A model generated the notes under the pieces. It saw only the letters and a program-made list of their open reading frames with translations, did no database searches and had not been told where the DNA came from. DNA of 64,000 bases from Pegea sp. RAD2-039 (lineage: Eukaryota > Chordata > Thaliacea > Salpida > Salpidae), in contig JAQGEQ010000324.1 of NCBI GenBank assembly GCA_034620365.1, positions 1 through 64,000 on the forward strand, written 5' to 3'. Below, piece by piece: positions 21,870 to 32,723 of the stretch. The position numbers were made by a program, and so were the translations under genes. Numbering within the stretch: position 1 is the first letter of the stretch; each line of letters begins with the position of its first letter.

Positions 21870-23942
21870 ATGAATTTTTTTAGAGATGTTTGGGTCTTCT
21901 ACTTTGTTATTTCATCTTTTTCGGTTAGCATTTATTCACTTGAAGGCATGAGTAAGTTTTTAGTTAAATTTGAGATTGTTATCAGTAAAAAAATAATTTT
22001 GTTTTAAAAGTTAGAATTACTAACATTTTTCTTCAGTTGAGAAGTTAATATATAAAAAATAATCACAGCTTGTTCTTAACTTCAAAAAGTGTAACTTGAT
22101 TTAATAATTTATAGATTCTTTTAAATCTTAATAAATTAATAGATAATTACAAGTTGTAATATGTGATTCATAAATAAATAACAAACAGTAAATGCAACCT
22201 TTATAGCGTATTGTATAATTCTATACAATTTTTTATAAACTCAATAAAAACTGATTAATTCTTTCAGCATAAGTTCTAAGCAGATTTGCATGCATAAAAG
22301 ATGTGTACTATAAACAATTTATTCAACTTTATATCATAACTTATAAAATTGACAAACTCTAAAAAATTGTATCCGTCAACAGAATATCAACTTTGATTTA
22401 TGATATCATTGGTTCAGATACAAGCTATGACTAACACAAAAAATAAAAAAAATATGTTTATAAAAAATCAAAGCTGCGATCTTTTTCTATCAGATAAGTT
22501 TAAATATTGTTGGGTAGTAGTAAAACACATGTTTTTATCAGAGCAAGCATCAATTTCTGTGGCCATTAAAACGTATCTGAAAAGCTCGAATACTTCTAAT
22601 AATCAAATTTCTTTTTTATTTATTTGTTTGTTTGAAAAATAATTTTTAAATTTAAGTTCTTTTTCTAGATTGGATTGAAAATTCTTTTAAGGAATATTTC
22701 ATATCGGATTTCACCGCAACAAAGCACGAAGCATTATCATTTTGTAACATTTCTAAAGCCTATTTACCAAGATTTCGAAATATCGACGAATATTCATTTA
22801 TTGAGTATTTGTTAAAAAGTATTTTTGGCACAGAAGGTAGTTTCGAAGTTTGAACAAGTTTCTACAGTGATTACTAAAGTTGCTATTTTATTTTTTTTAT
22901 ACTTCATCTTTTATCAATTTTTTATCATAAAATATTTTCAGAAAATACAAAAATCTACTTGGACCTTGAGTTAATAAACAATAGCTTTTATTGGAGTGAT
23001 AAATCCAAACTTCATACTTTCGCGCACTTTAATAAAAGTACAAATTTGACCGATGCTAAAAACCCCTGTGTCATTGTATCTAACAACGATATTTGGACAC
23101 CTAGTAATTGTACTACAAGTCTTTATTTTGTATGTGAAAGAAATGTTGGTAAGTGATATCAGTAAACTAGAGTTTAGTTTTTCACTTTTTATAAACTTTT
23201 TACCAGGCTCACTTTGGACCGCCTGGGACTCCTGGTCATATTGTTCTGAGCCGTGTGGCCATGGAGCTCAAAAAAGACATCGATTTTGTATTGAAGCTTC
23301 TTCAGCAGGACGACAAAAGTGTAAAATTGGTGATTATCATTTCCAGGTATCCTTTAATCACTCTAAAAAAGAAATTGTAGATTTTGCATGAAATTAATTA
23401 TTTTGTTTTATTTTTCTCTGTACTTAATCTATTACTTTGCAATCCTAAAAAAATATTTTTGTAGACAAAGGTCTGTGAAATAAAGAATAGAGCTAGCTGT
23501 AAACATAAAGGTAAGATAACTAATTCTAAGAATATTCTGTTTCAACAAAATTCTTCAATCAATTGTAGCAAAAAAAGGATGAATGAATTATATGCTGTTA
23601 ATATTAAGTTTAGACGTCTATTTAATCTTTTATCTGAAGTTTTATGTTCTTTTTATACACTTTTTAGAAGTAGCAAAAGATAAGACTTGGGGTTACATTA
23701 TAATCGCAATTGCTGGCTTCTATGTGGTTATCGTTCTTCTAATTGTGTGGTATCGACGAAAGCAAAAGTAAAACAAATATATTTGAGATAACATTTTAGG
23801 CAGAAATATTTTTTGTGTATAAAGTAAACACGAAACTTAAATTTGATTCTTTTTTAGGAAAAAGTTTCTTCAAAAAGCGATGCTTTTAAGAGAGATGTGT
23901 TACTCTTCCAGAGATGAAATTAGAAATTCAGGTTCTCATTAA
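21870..23942 (+). CDS. C-type-lectin-like / TSP1 single-pass membrane protein
   Basis: Exons 21870-21951, 22669-22836, 22942-23148, 23207-23346, 23465-23510, 23668-23767, 23858-23942; phases agree, 275 residues. Exon 1 encodes a signal peptide (VWVFYFVISSFSVSIYS). Residues 28-152 form a C-type-lectin-like domain: HEALSFCNISKAYLPRF, the spacing to NPCVIVSNNDIW, and SLYFVCERN at the end. Calcium-binding EPN/QPD and WND triplets are not evident, so it may bind protein rather than sugar. Residues 155-214 hold one TSP1 repeat (WDSWSYCSEPCGHGAQKRHRFC). A transmembrane helix at 224-242 is followed by WYRRKQK and a 33-residue tail. Several N-x-S/T sites lie outside. Domain borders coincide with exon borders. 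A receptor or adhesion role is inferred from the architecture; I know no named orthologue. Confidence 0.82.
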
Positions 23943-24187
23943 ACTATTCATTCCCAGCAAATAATATTTTCATTTATCAAGATACCTTAATTCATTTATA
24001 TTTAAGATCAGGGGCTTTTTATACATAATTTAATTATCTTTTCATTACCAAATTAGAAACATTCAGAATATCAAAAGATAATGAAAATATTCATGTTTTG
24101 CAAAACCTTGACCTGATTAACTCCTGAATGAAATGATATCTTACACAATTTTCAAATAAGGCCTCAAATAAATGTCTAGAGTAGCTT

Positions 24188-25263
24188 TTAGTGACTAATA
24201 ATGAAATATGTCTTATGTTTTAACGCTAAAACTGAAAAATCCGATATCTTATTTTGTTGATGGTTTAAATCTTCATCAAGAAAGTCATCAAGATCCTCAT
24301 CAACTTCAACAGCTTCTTTACTTTCAAGAACTTTAGAATCATTTCTTGGTAGCCATTTCTAAATAAAGATCTCTCTACCTTTCATTAAGACAATTAATCT
24401 TAATTCAATTACTTTTTTCTGACTTCCATTTTGCTCTATTTCTTTTAAAAGGTTTCTTTTTTCTACGCCATAAAAGAAGCGATAGCTGCACTTTCGCTAT
24501 AAAATAAGATCGAAAAAATATCCTTACTAAATATAACAACTACCTTAAAGTACTTTTTATATACTAATATTCTATTCATTAATTCATTTTGTTTAGCTTA
24601 AGATAGAATTATTTTAGAAGCAAATAATGTGATATAAATAATATAACAATTTTTAAGTCAGTACTTTTTGTGAAAGAAAGTTTAATCAAGCATCTATAAG
24701 CAGTTACTTTTATTTATCTGTAGTTTATGGGCATTCAAGCATTTTGTCTATTATATTTTAACTTATAGTTATTAATCAAATTTGTCAATTTAATAATTGA
24801 TTTATTAAACGAGCTAAGTTTAATTCTTGTTAAAAACAAATGACAATCGTCAACATCAACCTTGACTTTATATCTTCTACAGTAATATAAAAGCTTTGGA
24901 TTTGAATAGCAGGCTCGTACATCAGGAGGTACATGACATTTAAACCATATTCTTAGTGGTCAGAAAACGCTACTAGTAATAAGACGTAATCTTAAAAGAA
25001 AACAATAATCGATTTATTTATATAACCTCAAAGAAATATGATAACATTTGTCGAGAGATAAACTTTGTTGTTCTATAATTCAGTAATTTCAATAAAGTTA
25101 GATAAGGATTTTAAAAACTGTTCTGCTTCTTTTTCTTCTTTCCTTTCCTTGTTTTTTTTTCTTCAGCCTTATACTTAACTTCATCTTTCCTTTCATTTAT
25201 AAGCTTTTGAACAGCATAAATGATGTTAAAAATCATTACTTTGCCGAGTCTCCCTTGAATCAT
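24188..25263 (-). pseudogene. RWDD1-like gene remnant
   Basis: Three minus-strand segments look coding. At 25263-25150 the frame reads LGKVMIFNIIYAVQKLINE...EEKK, like the end of the RWD domain and start of the coiled coil in RWDD1 (LGMVMIFTLVSAVQEKLNE). It then loses frame in a run of nine A; the continuing homology (EKEAEQF) is in a shifted frame. At 24496-24413 an exon with good splice sites ends LLKEIEQNGSQKK, joining in phase to 24358-24188, which encodes NDSKVLESKEAVEVDEDLDDFL and then a stop, resembling the acidic C-terminus of RWDD1 (VEVDESLFQEMDDL). The N-terminal RWD exons are not found; LINE pieces lie where they should be. RWDD1 is a partner of DRG GTPases. It could instead be another acidic-tailed gene, and the two 3' exons could still be live. 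Confidence 0.36.
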
Positions 25264-25309
25264 TGAAATTATGTAGATGTAAAATAATCAAATCTTTGGT
25301 TTAAGTATC

Positions 25310-25395
25310 AATTTATTTATTTATTTATTACAATAAATGTGAAGGAGGGTGCCTAAAGAGAGCACCTCTCTCTAACACACATTCTCACAAATTAG
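25310..25395 (-). mobile_element. 3'-end fragment of LINE family A
   Basis: Only the last ~80 bases of the element: AATTTGTGAGAATGTGTGTT on the minus strand, the hairpin with AGAGAGAGGTGCTC and GGCACCCTCC arms, and the ATTGTAATAAATAAATAAAT tail. It matches the ends at 28320-28390 and 19770-19845. Confidence 0.75.
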
Positions 25396-25477
25396 ATGAT
25401 CCTAAAATTCAGATGATAGATTCCCCCCAATAAATTCAGATGATCCTAAAATGAAAATAAATTTGCTGTCATCAATG

Positions 25478-26200
25478 CAGAAGACTTCGAAAAGTTAGAT
25501 TTATGTTTGCTGCGTCTTGTATACTTAAAGGATTTAATTCTGCTAAAAAATATGTTGATCAACTAAAGTTTAATATTTACCATAAGGTGATTTTTATTTT
25601 TATTCAAACAGTTATAATCTATCAATATTAAACTTTCTGTAAAAAATTGCTCGTTTTAACTATTATTGAATTGAACTTCTAACTTTAGATTAAATTATTG
25701 TATTACTACTTAAACTTATTAATAGTATTTGTCATTTTAACTTTATAGAATACCTTAAAGATCGCAATCTCCTATTCATACTCGGAGGCTCTTCATTCAA
25801 AGTTAAACCGCTCAACAGCTTTAAGAGCACCCTGCGGAGTAACAGCTTTTTTAACAGGGTAACTAAGGTTTAGAATTCCTTTCCCGATTCCATCACTACA
25901 TTGAAATCTATCAAACGTTTTAAAATTTTGCTAAAAATAAGATTTAAATAGTTTCCTTATCAAAGGATATGTAATACCGCCAGTTTCCTCACTTTATTCT
26001 TATATTTTGTCGCATCAAATTTTTGATTCATAATTTACGTTTTATGCTTCTACAGTGTTTATATTCTTTTTATATAAATCTTAAATTGTGATACCTAAGA
26101 CCTTTCAACTATCTGTTTGCTTGTAATTTTGGTTTTTGTTCGCTGTAAGAGCTGTTAAATTTGTAACTTGCAGCCACGCATTAATTTAATAAATAAATAG
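25478..26200 (+). mobile_element. decayed LINE fragment, family B (reverse transcriptase C-terminus)
   Basis: Plus-strand reading gives RRLRKVRFMFAASCILKGFN at 25478, then, after a gap, LRSNSFFNRVTKV-stop-NSFPDSI at about 25835-25890. The block matches the usual C-terminal signature of non-LTR reverse transcriptases (FF.NRVV..WN.LP), with the Trp codon changed to TAG at 25871-25873. The tail at 26165-26200 (AGCCACGCATTAATTTAATA plus AAATAAAT) is shared with the copy in CCDC81 intron 3. It differs from LINE family A in sequence. Confidence 0.6.
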
Positions 26201-26369
26201 ATGAAAATTCGCTATCGACAGTTGATTCTAGTAAATAAAATCATCTATAAAAATATTCGTTTCTTAAATTTAATTATACCGCTGAAACTGCGCTAGATGT
26301 TATTATTACTTCTAATTAAACTTGATTATAAATATTTATTAGATGAGTTCAATAAGAGTTCTGTTACAA

Positions 26370-27747
26370 TTATGTCAAAGGTCTTATAATACACTCATTG
26401 AAAGTCTGACAGACTTCTGTTTCTACAGTAGGTCTACAGAATGAGTCATTGCAAAGAAAAATGCGTGTTCGTGTACTAATTAATGGGCGACACACTGCTG
26501 AACATCTGCTCCAAGAAGACCAACCACTTTTGCCACCAGATGAATTTGGAGGAATTACTGGTAATAAACCACAAAACTCTGACTCTTTTAATGGTACACT
26601 ACAATTAGAAGGTTGAGGTATACACTTTCGAAAACGATATCTGTAATCATATTTACAAGTAGACCATGGATACCAGTTCGTGACGTCATATTCCAGTTGA
26701 TAATCCCAATTATCTGCTTCACATTCTTCAACTTGTTTTCGAGCAGGTACAGAGTATTCTATAATACTGGATCTTTCTCTAATTCCAAAACCAATTGTAA
26801 CACTGCAACTGGACCACGAGCCCCATACTGGTGTCTGGGACGTACATCCTTGGTAACTGATACATTCTTCTACTTCTTTAAGATTACGATCACATGAACC
26901 ACCACCAACCCAACACTTCTTATATCGTGACCGGATACCAGTTCCACATGAGTTTGAACAGCCAGACCATGGAAGCCAGCTAGTTTCAACATAGTTAGGA
27001 ATAAATTTGTTAAAAGGAGGACAAAGGGGATGGAGTATATGGCAGAGTGCAAATTGTCTGTCATAGTAAGACCCTATAGCTGGAGGCTTCATCAAACATA
27101 AACGGGTTCGGTTCTTCAGCCCGATTTCGGAGGAAAGAGCTGAGCAGCTCGACCATTGTGACCACTTATTACATCGAAAATACGAATAGAGTCTTTTTAC
27201 AAAATCAGTTGGTTCGCACGAAATGCTGTCTGAACAAACTATTTTTTCTTCTAAGGCTATATTACATTTGCTGCCATCTGGTATACATGAACGAAAACGG
27301 TATTTGGTCCCAATGCCGCAAGATTTTGAACAAGTGGACCACTGGAACCAGTTTGTTACAGTGAAGTTACAAACATTAAGATCGTCTGTAAGAAAATGTC
27401 AAAGATTCTTTTTAACAGTTTTTTGTAGTCAACTAACTTCAATTTTGTAAAAAAAAAAGGATTCACCAACAACCTAAATTATTCATACATTTACTAGAAG
27501 AACGAATTAATATCTATTTTTCATCCTATAAATGGCTTTGTCTTATAATTTGAAAATTGAAGTATATTTTATTAAATAAATTTCTGAACAAAAGCTTGAA
27601 GTTTATATTTTTTAACTAAAATAATTTTTCACAATGATTTTTTTTTTAAACAAAAAATAACTTTTAAAGAAAATAAACTAAAAATATTTCACCTGCAGTA
27701 ACTGTGGTTGCCAGGACCACCAATATAGTGAAGAAACTTCTTTTCAT
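26370..27747 (-). CDS. secreted protein with six thrombospondin type 1-like repeats
   Basis: Two exons: 27747-27693 encodes a signal peptide (MKRSFFTILVVLATTVTA); 27385-26370 encodes all the rest. Phases agree, 356 residues, no transmembrane segment. TSP1-like repeats start at NWFQWSTCSKSCGIG, NKWSQWSSCSALSS, SWLPWSGCSNSCGTG, VWGSWSSCSVTIG, NWYPWSTCKYD and SGWSSWSRCSAVC. Repeats 1, 3 and 6 keep the WxxWxxC core with the following Cys; 2, 4 and 5 have lost Cys residues. WxxW motifs are C-mannosylation sites in known TSP1 repeats. Extracellular-matrix or cell-surface binding is expected from the family; no protease or other domain is present, so it is not an ADAMTS. All repeats share one exon, unlike the TSP1 gene 2.4 kb away on the other strand. 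Confidence 0.85.
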
Positions 27748-28309
27748 TTTCTATATTACCCTGAAAAATATCACAATAAGTTTATTAAATGTTTGATAGA
27801 AGCTTCCAAACGAAATTTTGACAGTTGACAAATGTATGCAAGTATACATTTTCTTTATTTATGCACAATTAAATTTAAAACAAGTTTATCAAGTTTGATT
27901 AAAGTTAAAGCAAGATTGAAACTGAATCATTTTGACATACAGAAGATCTAACTTATTAATCTCTTTGTTGAATGCGTTGTAATAATAACCTGTTCTATAA
28001 AATGGAACATCTCAACTTCTTAAAAAGCTGCTTATAAAGGCTTGAAGTTTGTTTCTTAGAAAAAAGAAGTTATTCTTGTATCAGTTCTTAACAATCAACC
28101 ATATAGTTAAAACTACAGTTTTGACGAAACCTTGGTTTCTAAGTTATTTTCTTAACGTATTTTCCTACCTTTAAGCTATGAAATAAAAATGTCAAAACTG
28201 TAGTTTTTACACCGTGGTTGATTGTTAAGAATTGATACAATAATAATTAAATGTAATTCAAAAATATTTGCTACATCTCTTATTTTATTTTCAACTTAAT
28301 CAAAATAAA
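27748..28309. other. upstream region of the TSP1-repeat gene with a foldback element
   Basis: AT-rich; contains the 165-base inverted repeat at 28076-28240. No gene seen. It lies between the TSP1-repeat gene promoter and the 3' end of the LINE. Confidence 0.5.
28076..28240. repeat. inverted repeat with 50-bp arms (MITE/foldback-like)
   Basis: The left arm 28076-28125 starts TTGTATCAGTTCTTAACAAT and ends AACTACAGTTTTGAC; the right arm 28191-28240 is its reverse complement apart from about six mismatches, most of them together in the middle. A 65-base loop separates them. No clear target-site duplication is visible. Most likely a small non-autonomous DNA element; as RNA it would form a long hairpin. 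Confidence 0.85.
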
Positions 28310-30960
28310 ACTTTATTCATTTATTACAATAAATGCGAAAGAGGGTGCCTGAAAAGAGCACCTCTCGCTAACACACATTATCACAAATAATATCTATTAA
28401 GTTAGAAATACAGAAAGCAAAAGATGTCATGGCATTTCAGTAGTCCTCAAAGCATATAAAGGGGAACAATTACATATAATTATATTAATATTAAGAAAAG
28501 GAAAAATTCAGTGTTTAGAAATGGCAATGTCGACAATTTCTTCTTGAACAACGCGAGTGATTCTGACATGACAATGTCTGATGGCAGCTGGTTCCAAGTA
28601 CTAAATTGTGCAGTATGAGAAAAAATTTAATCTGATTAATGTACCGGGTGATATAGGCTTATTAAGATGTTATGTGTGTCGTCTGAGCTGATATAACTTG
28701 AGGGAAGGATTAATGGAAAAGAAATCATCAAACTGAATGTCAATTAAATTGTGGATAATTTTAAAAATAAGAATTAAGTCGTATTTAATCCGTCGAATTT
28801 CCAAACTATCTAAATTGAAGAAACTGAGACGATGTTTATAACTATTATATTTAATATTAAGTTTCCTGCATACTAATCTCGTAAATGTGGCCTGAACAGA
28901 TTCGATTTTTTTGATATCACTAACTTGATATGGCATCTATGCACTGACATTGTATTCAAGAATTGAACGTATGTACAACTTGAAAAGATTGATAAAAAAG
29001 CATGGGTCCTTAGAATTAAAGGTTTTTATAATAAGGTAGACAAGGTTGATTGATTTTCCAAAGATTTTGGAAACATAATTATGCCATTTAAAGTAAGATG
29101 ACAATGTAATGGAAAGGTCTAGGACCGAAGATATTTGTTGAATGATAAATCTATTGATGGAGTATTGGTTCAAGGAATTTGCAGCTGGTTTACGAGAAAA
29201 GGTTATAAGTTTTTTTTTATTGGTTTACTTTGTTAGCTGGATTCTGAGCTGCCAATTCGTAGATCAGTTTTCTACAGTGTGTAGTGCAATTTGAAGTTTT
29301 GAAGGATTGCAAGATAATAGCTTGATGTCATCTGCATATACAAACACACTGACATCATCTACTGCTACTAGTTTTCTGATGAGGTCTTCAATGAAAATTA
29401 AAAATAGAAGGGGACCCAGAACGGAACCCTGAGGAACACTACTGGTGATTTGACTAGAAGTAGATAAAGATCTTTCTACACGAGTTTGTTGGGTTCTACC
29501 TGATAAGTAATCTTCAATCCAATGTTAGATGAAGCTGTTGATTTTTAGGTTTTTCAATACAGTAATGAGCTTGTTGTGTGGGACAGAATGAAACGCTTTA
29601 GCAAAATCGAGGTAGATGATGTCGCAAGGAGTATTACTTTCATAATGGGCTGTAAGCTAGTAGGATGTTGAGTCAGGGATGATCTCCGTTTCACAAAGCC
29701 ATGCTGGACATTGGATATTAGATGGTGCTCCATCAAATGACTGGTCATATGATTGTGAATGATATGTTCTTCAGTTCTGCAAAGAACTGAAGTCCTCAAA
29801 ACTGGTCTCTAGTTAAGTGCAGTGTTTCTGGGACCCTTTTTATGAATTGGAGTAATAATAGCTTTCTTCCAAATTTTTGGAACTCTTTCTCGCTCAAGAG
29901 TCATGTTAAAGAGTAGCGATAAAGAGGAAGTAGTTTTTCTTAAAACCAAACTGGGATCTGATCTAGGGTGTTGAAAACTGATGATTTTAAAGAAGATATA
30001 TTAAGATTAAGAAGATACTATATCGACCGTTATGTCAAAATTTATCATCTCAGAAACATTTGTAAGAATGTCGAATTAGGAAAGAGAAGGTGTATTGCCA
30101 TCATCGGTTATAAAAACGCTATTCAATTGATTGTTTAGCAATTCAGCTTTATTCTCTGGTTTCATCACAAGCTGGTCGCTGTTATCAAGTAAGGGAGGTA
30201 TTTGAGATCTCGCTATAAGCTTGTGATCTATGAAACCAAAAAACGTTTTCTTGGTAGGTGAAGATAAGACTGCACTTTCTCTTCCTAAATAGAAATTAGA
30301 AATAGATTTCTTGTAAACTATACAAATATCTTTATACAGAGATTTGATGGAAGGGTCTCCTTTATTTTGTTTGTATAGGAGGTTTTTCAAATGATTTAAA
30401 TTCCTTAAATCTCTGGGCAAATGTGGCTTTCTGTTGACTCTATAAAAAGGTATGAATTTTTCGATTGACTCTTTAACGATGTTAGTAAGCCTTAAGTAAA
30501 TAGTATTGATGTCTTCGGTAGAGTTGAAAACAGAAATCCAGTCAGCTGATAAAAATTTGATAATACCATTACAATTTCCACGGTAAAAATTTCGTTTGCT
30601 TGAAGTTTTAACGTTCATAAAAAAAAAGTTTGATGGAGCTTGAATTCAATCATGTTGTGATCGCATGTCGGAGCAAAAGGTTCTTTTTGATCAACGTAGA
30701 TAATGTTCTCGGGTTTTGATGTGATAATAAGATCCAAAGTATTACCACTAACTTGGGTCGGAAAGGTAACCATCTGAGACAGATTGTTGACATTGAGGAA
30801 GCTTACAAAGGCATGGCTTAGAATGGCTGAATTAGTATTGTCGCTATCCAAGTTATTTTCCAATAAATGCTAAATTCGGGTTATTCCAATCAATTTTACT
30901 AAAAGATAAATCTATTAAAAATCACGAAGATATATTTTGTTGCTGTTGAAGAAGGGATCT
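28310..30960 (-). mobile_element. 5'-truncated, decayed LINE (CR1/L2/Jockey-like), family A
   Basis: Minus-strand non-LTR retrotransposon with broken frames. In element order: end of an apurinic-type endonuclease (FSKIDWNNPN near 30910, then GNTLDLIITSKPENI and CDHNMIEFKL near 30720-30660); a linker open frame 30618-30076 (NRKPHLPRDLRNLNHLKNLL, KKTFFGFIDHKL); reverse transcriptase 30070-29200 with the YADD box at about 29341-29324; and the C-terminal region (YIRSILEYNVSA, SDIKKIESVQATFTRLVC, LSFFNLDSLEIRRIKYDL) down to 28670. The element ends in a conserved hairpin (28335-28372) and an A/T-rich short-repeat tail. Several frameshifts and stops show it cannot move itself. The 5' half of ORF2 and all of ORF1 are missing. 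Confidence 0.88.
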
Positions 30961-31327
30961 TTTGAAAAAAGCTTCAACGACCTCAGCTTGTCAAACAAAT
31001 ATGAGAAAACTGCAATAGATAGGTTTGTTTGAAGATAAAATTGTTTTTTACATTCTGCTGATACTAGATAACAATTTAAGCTGAAATAATTCCTGCTAAT
31101 TTACAACAAATAGCTTAAAGAAAATTATTATATTTTCCATATTTAAAAATCACATATCTGGACGTAGATAACTTTAAAAATATATTTCAGTAAATTTCAA
31201 ATTTTTTTGTCTTTTCAATTTTCAAAAAAATATTTTGAAATAGCGAATAGTCTGAATAGATAATCGCGAAAGATAAAAATAAACTTTTGAGCGGAGAACA
31301 AATAGAGTCATGAAAATATCGGTGAAC
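30961..31327. other. spacer between LINE and UBE2S
   Basis: AT-rich, contains the UBE2S 3' untranslated region. Nothing else recognised. Confidence 0.4.
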
Positions 31328-32723
31328 TTATAAACGTTTCAACCCTCGCTTCTTATCGCGTTTCTTTTTCTCAGTTAGTTTTTCGATTGTACGTTTCTTG
31401 GTGGCGGCAATATTCTGACTTCCGTTGGAGTTGAACTCATTCGACCTGCTTGTTGACGGAAGGTCTTTGCAAACCACTTTAGGAGGATCCTTCAGAGCAT
31501 GAATTTCAGTCATGAGGCGAGCTCTTGCTTCGTACATGCTGTAGTTGTCCAATAACATCCTTCCTGCTTCTTCATTAAGAGCAGATTCTGGATTTGGGTG
31601 GATTAGAAGACAACGGATTGTCTGCAGATGACAAACGCAGAAGATATTAAAGTCTCATCTTTTTGTTGCTTTTGTAATTACCAGTAAGACGTTCCGGATA
31701 CCCATTTTCGAGTTCCAGTCTTGCTTTAAGGTATTTACGCAAATTTCACCTCCAGGCCCAACATTAGGGTGAAAAATTTTGGTCAAGAAGAACCCTTTTG
31801 GTGGCTGAGATGGGAACTCCTTGGTCAAAGTGATTTTGATTTTAAATACCCCATTTACAAAAGGCGTTGCTTCTAAAAAATATAAAAATACAATTTTTAA
31901 ATAAAATTGACATTTTTACATTTTAAAATGACATTTTTTTTTACTTTTCATTATAAATATAATAAAAAGATAAAAACTATTTCCATTAATATAGGCTGCT
32001 ATTACACCAAATTATACTAGCTTGTAATATTTCTAATAAATTTTAGCTTCAAAAAATAAAGAAAGTATTACGGGGTCCTTTTATTGTGGCAATCAGCTGG
32101 GAAAAGTTATCTTGATCAAACACAATATCAATTCCGTCAATAGGTTCCTTCTGTAGTTCTTTGAACTCAGCATAAACCCGGCGGATGATGTTGGGCGATA
32201 AATTTTCTTGGTTTTCATACTGATAACAAACAACTAATTATTTTATGAAGCAAATAGTTCATTTGATGTTTTATTGAGTAAAATTTAACTTTTTAAAATA
32301 AAAGAATATTTAGTTTCTTAAATAAGATGATATAAGCTATTTTACTATAAAAGTAAATACTAAAATATCTTTGCTTTTATAAAAATATTTCAAAATAATA
32401 AATGGTAGTGAAAGTATAAAAAGACAACAATCAAATTATAAAAAATAAAAATTTTATTTTTGTTAAACAAATTATGTAAGGATATATTATCAATAATATT
32501 TATATAAAGATAATATATATATTTTAATATATATTCTGATAAAAACATATTTAAATGATTGAATCTGTTTCAAAATAAATTTACATAAAATTATTAAATT
32601 AATTTTTTAGTACATATAATAAAATAGCTTTAACTTGTAGATAAAATCAATTAACTGAAGTGATAAGATATCCATTTACACTAAAAAATATAATTTCAAA
32701 ATTAGTATACTTACCATTGACAT
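31328..32723 (-). CDS. UBE2S: ubiquitin-conjugating enzyme E2 S
   Basis: Exons 32723-32715, 32219-32072, 31872-31682, 31621-31328; phases agree, 213 residues (human about 222). E2 that extends Lys11-linked ubiquitin chains on substrates of the anaphase-promoting complex. UBC fold: [14 protein letters not shown] at the N-terminus, [21 protein letters not shown] with the HPN motif at 87-89 and the active-site C97, then [19 protein letters not shown] and [18 protein letters not shown]. The lysine-rich tail ends in [12 protein letters not shown], close to the LRRL-type end that binds the anaphase-promoting complex. The first exon encodes only MSM; a Met two codons later is also possible as start. 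All catalytic features are intact. Confidence 0.95.

Noticed and set aside
24413-24496. FRA10AC1-like C-terminus (CSYRFFYGVEKRNLL)
   Set aside because: The Cys-Ser-Tyr block looked like FRA10AC1, but the upstream parts do not fit, and the acidic tail plus the VMIF..AVQ block fit RWDD1 better. Not certain.
26613-26897. Plus-strand open frame of 94 codons
   Set aside because: Antisense shadow of the TSP1-repeat exon.
26370-27747. ADAMTS or properdin identity
   Set aside because: No protease, cysteine-rich or spacer domain is encoded, and the repeat cysteine pattern differs from properdin.
28076-28240. Pre-miRNA interpretation of the inverted repeat
   Set aside because: The arms are 50 bp and the loop is 65 nt, longer than a normal animal pre-miRNA; a MITE/foldback element is simpler.
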